A stretch of 64,000 bases of DNA, from positions 1-64,000 of the forward strand of contig CAVGBV010000001.1 of assembly GCA_963627615.1 (NCBI GenBank), read 5' to 3'. This document shows, piece by piece, positions 43,871-53,220 of this stretch (position 1 is the stretch's first letter; every line of letters starts with the position of its first letter). Made by a program: the position numbers and the translations under genes. The DNA is from Faecimorpha sp963627615. GTDB lineage: Bacteria > Bacillota > Clostridia > Lachnospirales > Bianqueaceae. A model generated the notes under the pieces. It searched no databases and was not told the origin of the DNA. It saw nothing but the letters and a program-made list of their open reading frames with translations.

Positions 43871-45235
43871 ATGGAGAGCATGAAGGCCAGAATCAATGGA
43901 TGTCTGATCGGAATGGGAGCAGGGACGATGCTGATCACAGCCGTGATATGCCTGATCAGCCTGTCGCAGGCCTATATCCGGCATATACATGGTGATATGG
44001 AGTTGATGGCGGATCTGCTCTATGTGCGGTATGAAAATGACGGCGGTTTGGAACTGACATCAGAGGAAACAGGCCGGATGCGGGTCACGTTGATCTCTCC
44101 GGACGGAGATGTGCTGTATGAGAGCGATGCCAACACAGAAGATATGGATAACCACCTGGAGAGACCGGAGGTACAGGAAGCGCTTCAGGGAGGCAACGGA
44201 GAAGCGCACCGGGAATCTTTGACGCTATCGGAGGATACGTATTATTACGCGAGGCTCCTTGAGGATGGAAATATTCTGCGGGTCGCAATGCGGACCAACA
44301 GTATATTCAGCATGTACGGCGGTGTACTGATATCGCTGTTTTTGATCGGAGTTGTTGTCATCATAGTATCCGTCGGGATATCCATGCTTCTTACAAAAAA
44401 GCTGATGGGGCCGATGCATCAGATGGCGCAGCATCTGGATCATATAGAGGGGATGCCGCTCTATGCGGAACTGCAGCCCTTGTCCGACGCTCTTTTGGAT
44501 TATCAGAAAAAGACGAACAATCTGGAAAAAGTGCGTCAGGAATTCACCGCCAATGTATCCCATGAATTAAAAACGCCGCTCACCACGATTTCCGGATACG
44601 CGGAAATGATGGAGACCGGCATGATTCAGGAAAAAGATATGTCGAACTGTGCGGGAAAAATAAGAAAAGAAGCGGCGCGCATGCAGAAGCTGATCGGAGA
44701 TATCCTGGAGCTCTCCAAGCTGGATGAGCCGGAGATGCAGCGGGAACGGAAGGTTCTGGATCTGTACCAGATCGCGGAGCATTGCATAGAGTCGGCGCAG
44801 CTGCAGGCGGAACAGCATCAGATTACCCTGCACCTGGAAGGAAGTTCTCAGAAGGTTCTGGGAGAAGAGGGCATGCTGGAGGAACTGATCGGCAACCTGT
44901 GTGACAATGGAATCCGTTATAACCGGCCGGGCGGAAGCGTGACGGTACGCGTGCAGGAAGAACCAACCGGCGGGGTACGGCTGTCCGTAGAGGATACGGG
45001 GATCGGAATCCCGGAGGAACATCAGCGCAGGATCTTTGAACGCTTTTACCGTGTAGATAAGGGACGGTCCAGAGAGAGCGGAGGCACCGGGCTGGGACTG
45101 GCGATTGTGAAGCATATTGTCCAGCAGCATGGAGCGCAGCTGCAAATGAAAAGTGCCCCGGATCAGGGCACTTGTATCAGCGTTATTTTTCCTGCGGTAA
45201 GCACTGCTCAAGGAAATCAAGCATCAAAGAAATAA
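43871..45235 (+). CDS. Sensor histidine kinase, PhoR-like
   Basis: Membrane sensor of 454 residues, partner of the adjacent regulator. Two membrane helices (about residues 10-35 and 145-170) bracket an extracytoplasmic domain; then HAMP, the H-box NVSHELKTPLTTISGYAEMM, N-box NLCDNGIRYNRPGG, G1 VEDTGIGIPEEHQRRIFERFYR and G2 GGTGLGLAIVKHIV. Start at the ATG after GGAGG; the open frame begins nine codons upstream. Its 3' end overlaps the convergent hydrolase gene by 53 bases. Confidence 0.94.
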   Translation: MESMKARINGCLIGMGAGTMLITAVICLISLSQAYIRHIHGDMELMADLLYVRYENDGGLELTSEETGRMRVTLISPDGDVLYESDANTEDMDNHLERPEVQEALQGGNGEAHRESLTLSEDTYYYARLLEDGNILRVAMRTNSIFSMYGGVLISLFLIGVVVIIVSVGISMLLTKKLMGPMHQMAQHLDHIEGMPLYAELQPLSDALLDYQKKTNNLEKVRQEFTANVSHELKTPLTTISGYAEMMETGMIQEKDMSNCAGKIRKEAARMQKLIGDILELSKLDEPEMQRERKVLDLYQIAEHCIESAQLQAEQHQITLHLEGSSQKVLGEEGMLEELIGNLCDNGIRYNRPGGSVTVRVQEEPTGGVRLSVEDTGIGIPEEHQRRIFERFYRVDKGRSRESGGTGLGLAIVKHIVQQHGAQLQMKSAPDQGTCISVIFPAVSTAQGNQASKK

Positions 45236-46226
45236 CTGCGGGATCTTCCTGGGTCATACGGCGAAAGTCCACTTTGTTCCAGTAGTCCTGCCGGAGATCG
45301 TCCGGCACATGACCGTTATATTGCTTTTCCAATGAGGCATAGCCGCCGAAAATTGTATTTAGATATTCTTCTGCCTCGGCACTGGCATAGACATTATGCA
45401 TTCTGCCGGGGCAAATCTGTATCTGGATCCGGGGATCCGATTCAAAGGAACTGCGGAAGGCAATAGGGCTCAGTGACAGGGGAACCATAGGATCCTGATC
45501 GCCGTGCAGCAAGAGAACCGGACAGGTGATCTTCTGAAGAGAATAAGAGGGACGGTACAGAGCAGCGCCTTTATAATCCAGAAGCAGGCAAAGACTGAAA
45601 AAGGGTTTTAAGAAAGTCAGCTTTTTTCCGGTCTGGGACTGCAGGAGATACACGAGCTGATTTGGAATGGAATCGAAGGGAGACATTGCGATTACGCCGT
45701 CAACATGCTCCTTCAGGTGAGGAAAATTGCAGACCGTATACGCGCCCCAGGAATGACCTACCAGAAACAACGGAAAAGTACGATACTGAGAAGCGTTGCG
45801 GATAAAGGAGACAGCGCCCTGCAGATCCAGAAAAGCCTGGGGAAAGCCGCCCAAATCCGCGCCGTCGGAAAGCATGGTTCCGGTATTATCATAGCCCAAT
45901 ACGAGGTAGCCTGCCTGAGCCAGTGTGTGGATTTCGGTCATGTAAGCGGTATGGCCGCCGCCCATTCCGTGAACGAAAATGATAACCCCACGGTAAGAGG
46001 GACGATCCATAGAGTAGATATAGCCGCGCAGGGTCTGACCACGGTTCGAGGGGAAAGAAACCGCACAGCGGCGCAGACCGGGAAAGTCAGAACTTTGAAA
46101 ATAGGTGATATTCGGATTTCCCTCACAGCGGGATCCAAAGATCTTGTTCAAAATGAGGCGTGCCGCGATAAAGAGCGCAAGGGCCGCAAGCGCGAGAAGA
46201 AAAAGCAGGATCAGTACAATCAGCAT
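45183..46226 (-). CDS. Alpha/beta hydrolase, membrane-anchored
   Basis: Serine hydrolase of 347 residues with an N-terminal membrane helix, an oxyanion region IFVHGMGGGH, the nucleophile elbow GHSWGA, and the likely Asp and His in HGDQDPMVP and GRMHNVYAS. The start is MLIVLILLF, preceded by TAGGAGGGG; an ATG ten codons further upstream lacks a site. Substrate unknown. The only minus-strand gene between 20.6 and 56.7 kb, and its 3' end overlaps the sensor kinase gene. Confidence 0.9.
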   Translation of the reverse strand: MLIVLILLFLLALAALALFIAARLILNKIFGSRCEGNPNITYFQSSDFPGLRRCAVSFPSNRGQTLRGYIYSMDRPSYRGVIIFVHGMGGGHTAYMTEIHTLAQAGYLVLGYDNTGTMLSDGADLGGFPQAFLDLQGAVSFIRNASQYRTFPLFLVGHSWGAYTVCNFPHLKEHVDGVIAMSPFDSIPNQLVYLLQSQTGKKLTFLKPFFSLCLLLDYKGAALYRPSYSLQKITCPVLLLHGDQDPMVPLSLSPIAFRSSFESDPRIQIQICPGRMHNVYASAEAEEYLNTIFGGYASLEKQYNGHVPDDLRQDYWNKVDFRRMTQEDPAVISLMLDFLEQCLPQEK

Positions 46227-46328
46227 AAGAACCCCTCCTATATACAGTAAGGACATTATAACAAAAAACAGGGCATAATGGAAGAGAATCTTAAAGGGAA
46301 ATTAAAGGTTTTATAAGAAGTCTCTTCA

Positions 46329-46357
46329 TTGACAATCCCTGTTATTTGGTCTACAAT
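46329..46357 (+). promoter_or_regulatory. Promoter of the GDPD/two-component operon
   Basis: A perfect TTGACA (46329-46334) and TACAAT (46352-46357) with a 17-base spacer, 30 bases upstream of the GTG start. Confidence 0.85.
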
Positions 46358-46387
46358 GGAATCAATGTAGAAAAAGGAGGCGGGCCC

Positions 46388-48223
46388 GTGATCAGGAATC
46401 TTCTGTGTAAACTGCTTCGGGACGCCCGGACAGTATTTTCAATGGTATACCGGCTGCTGCGTTGGGACTGGCAGACATTGTTTCTTTTTGAATTCATATA
46501 TAGACTCTGTATGCTCGCGATTGTGATACCGCTGTTAAAAAATGTTTTGCAATGGGCAATAGAATTGGGCGGGCTCAAGGTGTTAAGTCAGTACGGGATT
46601 CTGACACTGATCCAAAGACCCTGGTGTATACCTGTGCTATTGTTGCTGGGAGCGGTTGTCGTATTCTTTGAGTTTATTGAACTGACGATGATCATTCATT
46701 ATTTTGACGCGGCGCAAAAGCAGGAGAGGGTTACGCTGCGGATTCTCTGGGAGCGTTCCTGGAGGCAGACAATGCGGATCTGTCAGCCTAAGAATATATG
46801 CATGCTGCTCTTTGTAGCGTTTACCATCCCACTGACGGATCTGACCTTTGGTTCCAGTCTGCTGAGTATTATGAAGATACCGGGATTTGTGTCGGATTAC
46901 CTGCTGTCCAAGGGAAGCTTGAAGATCCTGTATGGGGTCCTGGTCGGACTGTGTATTTTGATCTGTTATCGATGGATTTTTTGTCTGCATGAGTATACGA
47001 TTCGGGAGAAGAACTTTGCCGGGGCCTGCCGGGAGAGCATCATCCTGACCAAGGGACGTACAATCCGGATCGCTCTGGTCTCGGTGGAATGGAGAGTATT
47101 GCTGGCAGCGATAGGGTATGTGGTGTACTTTCTGGTAATGCTGGTCTCCGCTGTGGGGATCCGGCTGTTGTGGGAAAAGCAACAGGAGGTTAAGACCTTC
47201 TGGAGCTGGTATGATATCGTAGGACATGGGAAAGCGGTTGTGTCGGAAGGTGTCAGCGTCGTAGCTTCCTACGCGTGGATTTCGGCCGCCTGGTACTATA
47301 TCCGGAAAAAAAGAGAACCCGAAATTCAGATGGATCAGCCCAAGGGAAGGCTGCGGCGGCCTAGGAGGGCATTCTGGTACCGGATGGCCGCGCTGGGAAT
47401 TGTCTTCGGCAGCTGTGTTTATATGGCGGGCGCTGGGATTACCTATGGAGAGACGGCAGTTTGCGCACACCGCGGAACAGTGAACGGGATGCCGGAAAAC
47501 ACGCTGATCTCGCTGCAGAGGCTTGTGCAGGACCACACGGTGACATCCGCGGAGATCGATGTGCGTCAGTTAAAGGATGGAACGCTGATTTTACTGCATG
47601 ACGATAATTTTAAGCGGGTTGCCGGAGTGAACCGTAAAGTATGGGATGTGACGTATGAAGAAGCACTGGAATACGATGTAGGATCCTATTGCGGAGAGGA
47701 ATGGGCAGGGACGCGTATCTCCACGTTGGAAGAGGTTCTGGATTATATTGAGTATGTGGCGGATTTTAAGCTGGTGATTGAACTGAAAAACGCGGGACGG
47801 CAGGAGGGCCTGGAGGAGCAGGTCGTATCGATGATTCTGGAACGGGGGCTGGAAGAACGGTGTATCATCGCGTCGATGAATTATGAGATCCTGCAGAGGG
47901 TAAAAACTGCCGATTCCAGAATCGCGACACAGCTTATCACATTTATCGCATATGGGAAACTATACACATTGGAGGATGCGGACAGCTATAGCGTGGAAGC
48001 GTCTTTCGTGACCAAACGGTTGGCGGTTACACTCCGCTCGATGGGGAAGCCGCTCTATGTATGGACAGTGAATAAAGAAAAAGAACTGAAACGGCTGGCG
48101 GGCTTGCCGATCGACTGTATCATCACGGATGAAGCGTATTGGGTAGATTACGCGTTATCTTCGCCGATCGGCAACCGACTGATCTACAGAGCCGTACAGG
48201 CAGTATTAGGGGATATGAAATAA
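46388..48223 (+). CDS. Membrane glycerophosphodiester phosphodiesterase
   Basis: Two-part protein of 611 residues: an N-terminal half with about six to eight membrane segments (the membrane domain of GdpP-like/GDPD proteins) and a C-terminal GDPD domain with CAHRGTVNGMPENT, the metal residues in AEIDVRQLKDG, and LLHDDNFKR. It would hydrolyse glycerophosphodiesters or a lipoteichoic-acid-like polymer at the membrane. GTG start 7 bases after AAAGGAGG. It is cotranscribed with the response regulator and kinase that follow. Confidence 0.9.
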   Translation: MIRNLLCKLLRDARTVFSMVYRLLRWDWQTLFLFEFIYRLCMLAIVIPLLKNVLQWAIELGGLKVLSQYGILTLIQRPWCIPVLLLLGAVVVFFEFIELTMIIHYFDAAQKQERVTLRILWERSWRQTMRICQPKNICMLLFVAFTIPLTDLTFGSSLLSIMKIPGFVSDYLLSKGSLKILYGVLVGLCILICYRWIFCLHEYTIREKNFAGACRESIILTKGRTIRIALVSVEWRVLLAAIGYVVYFLVMLVSAVGIRLLWEKQQEVKTFWSWYDIVGHGKAVVSEGVSVVASYAWISAAWYYIRKKREPEIQMDQPKGRLRRPRRAFWYRMAALGIVFGSCVYMAGAGITYGETAVCAHRGTVNGMPENTLISLQRLVQDHTVTSAEIDVRQLKDGTLILLHDDNFKRVAGVNRKVWDVTYEEALEYDVGSYCGEEWAGTRISTLEEVLDYIEYVADFKLVIELKNAGRQEGLEEQVVSMILERGLEERCIIASMNYEILQRVKTADSRIATQLITFIAYGKLYTLEDADSYSVEASFVTKRLAVTLRSMGKPLYVWTVNKEKELKRLAGLPIDCIITDEAYWVDYALSSPIGNRLIYRAVQAVLGDMK

Positions 48224-48235
48224 GGAGGGAAAACG

Positions 48236-48937
48236 GTGGTATATAATATTTTGGTGTGCGACGATGAAAAGGATATTGTCAATGCGCTGCGGATTTATCT
48301 GGAAGCGGAAGGGTATTGTGTATTTGCCGCTTATAATGGGCGGGAAGCGTTGGAGGTGCTGGCGCAGCATGAGATCCATCTGGTGCTGATGGACATCATG
48401 ATGCCTGTCATGGATGGAATCGCGGCGATGGCGCAGATGCGGCAGACGTCCAATGTTCCGGTCATATTGCTGACGGCCAAAAGTGAAGATACGGATAAGG
48501 TTCTTGGGTTGAATGTGGGCGCGGATGATTATGTGACCAAACCGTTCAATCCGGTGGAGCTTCTGGCAAGGGTGCGTTCTCAGCTGCGAAGGTATATGCA
48601 GCTGGGCGGCGGGAGTGTACAGGAAAACAAGCTCGTGATTGGCGCGATTGTCATGGATGATAAGTCCAAGCAGGTCACGCTCGGCGGAGCGCCTGTCAAT
48701 CTGACGCCTCGGGAGTATGATATTCTAAAATTTTTGATGGAACATCCGGGACAGGTATTTTCTCCCCGCGAGATCTATTCCAGAGTCTGGAAGGATACGC
48801 CCTTCGGAGCGGAAAATACCGTTGCGGTGCATATCCGGCATCTGAGAGAGAAGCTGGAGATCAATCCGGCAGAGCCTCGGTACCTGAAGGTTGTATGGGG
48901 GCAGGGATATAAAATGGAAGGAAGCCGTCATACATGA
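48236..48937 (+). CDS. Response regulator, OmpR/PhoB family
   Basis: The 233-residue regulator has a receiver domain (VCDDEKDIVNAL; phospho-acceptor Asp in LVLMDIMMPVMDG; TKPFNP) and a winged-helix DNA-binding domain (LTPREYDILKFLMEHPG; NTVAVHIRHLREKLE; VWGQGYKM). VanR-like overall. GTG start after AAGGAGGG. It overlaps the following kinase gene by 4 bases, so the two form one two-component system. Confidence 0.95.
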   Translation: MVYNILVCDDEKDIVNALRIYLEAEGYCVFAAYNGREALEVLAQHEIHLVLMDIMMPVMDGIAAMAQMRQTSNVPVILLTAKSEDTDKVLGLNVGADDYVTKPFNPVELLARVRSQLRRYMQLGGGSVQENKLVIGAIVMDDKSKQVTLGGAPVNLTPREYDILKFLMEHPGQVFSPREIYSRVWKDTPFGAENTVAVHIRHLREKLEINPAEPRYLKVVWGQGYKMEGSRHT

Positions 48938-50538
48938 AAAAATTAACGCAAAGTTTTACGGCCAAGGTGATAGGAATCGTTCTATTTGTCCTATCTTGCT
49001 GCATTCTGCTTGCCTGTGGAATTTTTACGTATCTGGCCGCCAAACTTGAGTTGTACAATGCGGACTGGAATGAGGTCTTTGCACAGGGCAGTGTTCCGCT
49101 GATGACATTATATGATTATCGCTATGTGATCATTATCGGATTTTTGGTAAGCCTTGTTCTGGTCATCCTGCTTTTGATCTATCTGTTGTGCGCGGCGGGA
49201 TACCGTGCCGGTACGGACCGGCCAAGATGCAATACGGTGGACCGGATTCCTCTGGAGATCTTTCTGGCAGGGGAAGGAATCGCGTTTATCGGGTTATGGA
49301 TCACTTTGGATTCGATATTGTCGGTTGGTTCTATACCGATGGATTTGACGCTGGGCGCGGTGGGTTATATTTTGCTGGTCCTGTGTGCGCTGCTTCTGGC
49401 CATGAGCATCGCGACCCGCTGCAAGACACATACCTTCTGGAAAAATACACTGGCATGGAGAGTTTTACGTTTGGTCCGCCGGCTGTTTTATTGTATTCCC
49501 ACAGTGTGGAAGGGAGTTCTTATACTTCTGGCGTTGTGGCTGCAGCAGATGATTGTGATCATGATCGATCTGAACCGGAGTATATGGTTCCTGATGGTCT
49601 TGGTGGAGGGAGTTGTTATCTTTGTAGCGGCTGTGTTTGCCATGTATCAGATGCAGAAGCTTCAGGAAGCGGGAGAGGAGATCGCAAGAGGCAATCTGCA
49701 GTATCAGATCGACACGTCAAAGATGTTCGGCGCCCTTAAACGTCACGGCGATAATCTGAACAATATTGGTCAGGGGATTGCCAAGGCAGTAGAGCAGAAG
49801 ATGAAGAGCGAACGCTTCAAGACGGAACTGATTACCAATGTATCCCATGATATCAAGACGCCACTGACATCCATCATCAATTATGTGGATCTGCTGAAAA
49901 AGGAGGAGCTTCCGAATGAGACGGCCAGAGAGTATCTGGAAGTGCTGGACCGACAGTCCGCCAGATTGAAGAAACTGACAGAGGATCTGGTAGAAGCCTC
50001 CAAGGCGTCCACCGGCAATCTGCCGGTCAATGAGGTGCCGACCGAGGTGGGCATGATGCTGGAGCAGGCAGTCGGCGAGTATGATGAGCGCCTGCGGGCC
50101 AGTCAGTTGGAGACGGTGATGGATGGAATCGATCAGGAGGCGTATATTCTGGCGGACGGAAGACTACTGTGGCGGGTTTTGGACAATATGATGAGCAATA
50201 CCTGTAAATACGCGATGCCCGGAACCAGATTCTATGTGACTATGAAGCCGGAGAAAAAGGAAGTCCGGATCATCCTGCGTAATATTTCCAAGTATCCGCT
50301 GAATGTATCGAGTGAAGAACTGATGCACCGGTTTGTGCGGGGGGACGCAAGCAGAACGACAGAGGGAAGCGGATTAGGCCTGTCTATCGCGCAGAGCCTG
50401 ACTCAGCTCCAAAAAGGAACCTTACAGATCAGCGTGGATGGAGATCTGTTTAAGGCGGAGCTCGTATTCCCGAGAATTTATGTTCAGAAGCCGGCGGATG
50501 AAGCAAAAAAAGATGAGTCCCGCCTTGCGGAAGCATAG
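48934..50538 (+). CDS. Sensor histidine kinase, multi-pass membrane type
   Basis: A 534-residue kinase with about six membrane segments in the first 240 residues, which suggests it senses a membrane or envelope signal rather than a soluble ligand. The catalytic part has the H-box NVSHDIKTPLTSIINYVDLLKKEEL, NMMSNTCKYAMPG and GSGLGLSIAQSL. Its start overlaps the regulator stop (ATGA). The galK promoter lies in its last codons. Confidence 0.93.
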   Translation: MKKLTQSFTAKVIGIVLFVLSCCILLACGIFTYLAAKLELYNADWNEVFAQGSVPLMTLYDYRYVIIIGFLVSLVLVILLLIYLLCAAGYRAGTDRPRCNTVDRIPLEIFLAGEGIAFIGLWITLDSILSVGSIPMDLTLGAVGYILLVLCALLLAMSIATRCKTHTFWKNTLAWRVLRLVRRLFYCIPTVWKGVLILLALWLQQMIVIMIDLNRSIWFLMVLVEGVVIFVAAVFAMYQMQKLQEAGEEIARGNLQYQIDTSKMFGALKRHGDNLNNIGQGIAKAVEQKMKSERFKTELITNVSHDIKTPLTSIINYVDLLKKEELPNETAREYLEVLDRQSARLKKLTEDLVEASKASTGNLPVNEVPTEVGMMLEQAVGEYDERLRASQLETVMDGIDQEAYILADGRLLWRVLDNMMSNTCKYAMPGTRFYVTMKPEKKEVRIILRNISKYPLNVSSEELMHRFVRGDASRTTEGSGLGLSIAQSLTQLQKGTLQISVDGDLFKAELVFPRIYVQKPADEAKKDESRLAEA

Positions 50539-50553
50539 GAAATAGTGTATAAT
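50525..50553 (+). promoter_or_regulatory. Promoter of galK
   Basis: TTGCGG (50525-50530) and a perfect TATAAT (50548-50553) with a 17-base spacer, overlapping the end of the kinase gene. Confidence 0.65.
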
Positions 50554-50589
50554 AAGGGCAAAATAAAACGATTTTGGGAGGAGCAGGGA

Positions 50590-51753
50590 ATGGAAAAGCT
50601 TTTGCAGGAGTTTGCAGGAGTTTTTGGCGATCATGAAGGGGTATGCTGTTATTTCGCACCGGGCCGTGTCAATCTGATCGGCGAGCATACGGATTATAAC
50701 GGCGGTCATGTTTTTCCGTGCGCGCTTACGATCGGGACCTATGCAGCGGTAAGACCGAATGAACGGAGAAGTCTGCGATTGTATTCTGCCAATTTTGCAC
50801 AGCAGGGCGTGCGAGAGATCCCGTTGGGCGAGATGGTGTACCGTGCGGAAGATAACTGGTGCAATTATCCGAAAGGGATTGTCTGGGCTTTTGCGCAGCG
50901 GGGGATGCATCTGACGCATGGGCTGGATATCGTCTATTGGGGCAACATCCCGAACGGTTCCGGACTGTCCTCTTCCGCGTCAATCGAAGTGTTGACCGGC
51001 AAGATCCTGTTGGATCAGTATGGCTGGGAGATGACCGGCGTAGACCTGGCGCTCCTCGCGCAGAAGGCCGAGAATCAGTTTAATGGCGTAAATTGCGGAA
51101 TCATGGATCAGTTCGCCATAGCGATGGGCAAGAAGGACCACGCGATCTTCCTGGATACGGCAGTGCTGGAATACCAATATGTGCCGATTCAGATGGAAGG
51201 GGTACGGCTGGTGATCGCATGCAGCAACAAGAAGCGTGGATTGGCGGATTCCAAGTATAATGAGAGGCGTTCAGAGTGTGAGGCCGCACTGGCGCAGCTT
51301 CAGAAGGTGCGTCCGCTGGAGAGTTTAGGACAGCTCACAACAGAAGAGTTTGAAGCGTTGGCCGATCGGATCGATAATCCGGTTCAGAGACGCCGGGCGC
51401 GTCATGCGGTTACGGAGAATCAGCGTACGATCGAGGCAGTATCTGCCTTGCAAAGCGGAAATCTGACGAGATTCGGCGAGCTGATGAACGCATCGCATGT
51501 TTCCCTTCGGGATGATTATGAGGTTACTGGGATTGAGCTGGATACGTTGGCGGAAAATGCGTGGAAGCAGCCGGGCGTAATTGGTTCCCGGATGACCGGC
51601 GCAGGATTTGGCGGATGTACCGTCAGCCTGGTGCAGGCGGAGTATGTGGATGCCTTTATACAAAATGTAGGCAAGGCCTATCAGGAACGGATCGGCTACG
51701 CGGCGGATTTCTATGCCGTCTCGGTCGGAGACGGACCGGAGAGGCTGTCATAA
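50590..51753 (+). CDS. galK: Galactokinase
   Basis: GHMP kinase phosphorylating galactose at C1 in the Leloir pathway. The 387-residue protein has the galactokinase signature GRVNLIGEHTDYNGGHVFP near residue 26, the ATP-binding GSGLSSSASIEV, and the C-terminal GSRMTGAGFGGCTVSL. The start is the ATG after GGGAGGAGC. A 10-base direct duplication (TTTGCAGGAG twice) sits in its first codons. No galT or galE is adjacent. An aminopeptidase gene follows after 29 bases. Confidence 0.95.
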   Translation: MEKLLQEFAGVFGDHEGVCCYFAPGRVNLIGEHTDYNGGHVFPCALTIGTYAAVRPNERRSLRLYSANFAQQGVREIPLGEMVYRAEDNWCNYPKGIVWAFAQRGMHLTHGLDIVYWGNIPNGSGLSSSASIEVLTGKILLDQYGWEMTGVDLALLAQKAENQFNGVNCGIMDQFAIAMGKKDHAIFLDTAVLEYQYVPIQMEGVRLVIACSNKKRGLADSKYNERRSECEAALAQLQKVRPLESLGQLTTEEFEALADRIDNPVQRRRARHAVTENQRTIEAVSALQSGNLTRFGELMNASHVSLRDDYEVTGIELDTLAENAWKQPGVIGSRMTGAGFGGCTVSLVQAEYVDAFIQNVGKAYQERIGYAADFYAVSVGDGPERLS

Positions 51754-51782
51754 AAACATCAGAAAAAGAGGAGGAGTAAGAG

Positions 51783-53126
51783 ATGGGAAAGAAGACTTTG
51801 TGGGAGACCTATACGCAGGAACAGAGAGCGGAGCTGGATGTTTTCTGCGAGGGCTATAAGGATCATCTGTCTCACTGCAAGACGGAAAGAGAATGCGTCG
51901 CGGACATGATTGCCCGCGCGGAGAAGTACGGCTATCAGGATCTGGACCAGCTGACAGCGGCAGGCACGGCGCTCAAGGCAGGCGATAAGGTGTATGCCTC
52001 CAACCGCGGCAAGATGCTGGTGCTGGTACAGGTCGGCAAAAAGCCGATAGAGCAGGGTGTGAATATTCTGGGAGCGCATATCGACTCTCCGAGACTGGAT
52101 CTGAAGCCCAATCCGCTGTATGAAGATTCCGGACTGGCTATGCTGAAGACACATTATTACGGCGGTATCAAAAAGTTTCAGTGGGTCGCGCTGCCGTTGG
52201 CATTGCACGGCGTTGTAGCCAAGAAGGACGGTACGGTGGAGAAGATCGTACTGGGAGAGGATCCGACGGATCCGGTACTGGGAATCTCGGACATCCTGCC
52301 GCATCTGGGTAAGGATCAGGCAGTCAAGCCGATGGGCGAGGCTTTTACCGGTGAGGACCTGAATGTTTGCGTCGGCAGCATTCCGGAGAAGGAAGCCGAT
52401 GGCGAAGCGGTTAAAAAGCATGTGTTGGCGCTTCTGAAGGAAAAGTACGGAATGGAAGAAGACGATTTTCTGTCCTCTGAGCTGGAGATTGTTCCGGCAG
52501 GAGCGGCAAGAGATTATGGCCTGGATCGGAGCATGATCCTAGGCTATGGCCATGATGACAGAATCTGTGCTTATACGTCCTTTATGGCGATGATGGATTG
52601 TCCGGAAGCGGATCGTACGCTGGTCACCGTTCTGACGGATAAGGAAGAGATCGGCAGCGTAGGCGCGACAGGTATGCATTCCCGCTTCTTTGAGAATGTG
52701 ATGGCGGAAGTAATGGAGTTGACGGGAGATTATTCCGATCTGAAGCTGCGCCGTGCCATGGCTGCTTCCAAGATGCTGTCTTCTGACGTATCTGCGAATA
52801 ACACCCCGTTCTTTGGAATGGGACCGGCATTCTTCAAGTATACGGGTTCCCGCGGTAAGAGCGGTTCCAACGACGCTTCCGCAGAGTACATTGCGCAGCT
52901 GCGTCAGCTGTTCGATCAGGAGAATATCGCTTTCCAGCTGGGTGAGCTGGGTAAGGTGGACCAGGGCGGCGGCGGAACGATCGCTTATATTCCGGCACAG
53001 CTCGCGATGGATGTTATCGATATGGGAATTCCGCTGCACAGCATGCATGCTCCCTTCGAGATCGCGTCCAAGGCGGATATCTATGAAGCGTACCGGGCCT
53101 ATAAGGTCTTTTTGAATAATTTATAA
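51783..53126 (+). CDS. Aminopeptidase, M18 family
   Basis: Zinc aminopeptidase of 447 residues, probably cytoplasmic and oligomeric, releasing N-terminal residues from peptides. Metal-binding segments are visible: GAHIDSPRLDLKP (His, Asp), LTDKEEIGSVGATGMHS (Glu-Glu), and the C-terminal HSMHAPFEIASKADI (His). GAGGAGG precedes the ATG. A terminator follows, and it probably shares the galK transcript. Confidence 0.94.
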   Translation: MGKKTLWETYTQEQRAELDVFCEGYKDHLSHCKTERECVADMIARAEKYGYQDLDQLTAAGTALKAGDKVYASNRGKMLVLVQVGKKPIEQGVNILGAHIDSPRLDLKPNPLYEDSGLAMLKTHYYGGIKKFQWVALPLALHGVVAKKDGTVEKIVLGEDPTDPVLGISDILPHLGKDQAVKPMGEAFTGEDLNVCVGSIPEKEADGEAVKKHVLALLKEKYGMEEDDFLSSELEIVPAGAARDYGLDRSMILGYGHDDRICAYTSFMAMMDCPEADRTLVTVLTDKEEIGSVGATGMHSRFFENVMAEVMELTGDYSDLKLRRAMAASKMLSSDVSANNTPFFGMGPAFFKYTGSRGKSGSNDASAEYIAQLRQLFDQENIAFQLGELGKVDQGGGGTIAYIPAQLAMDVIDMGIPLHSMHAPFEIASKADIYEAYRAYKVFLNNL

Positions 53127-53146
53127 GAGACGATACAGAATGATGA

Positions 53147-53180
53147 TCTGACGGGAAGTCTGACGCCCGTCAGATTTTCT
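53147..53180 (+). terminator. Intrinsic terminator after the M18 gene
   Basis: TCTGACGGG (53147-53155) pairs with CCCGTCAGA (53166-53174), followed by TTTTCT. Confidence 0.82.
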
Positions 53181-53220
53181 GTCTGGTCTTCTGACAGAGT
53201 GAAAGAACGAGGAGATTCTT

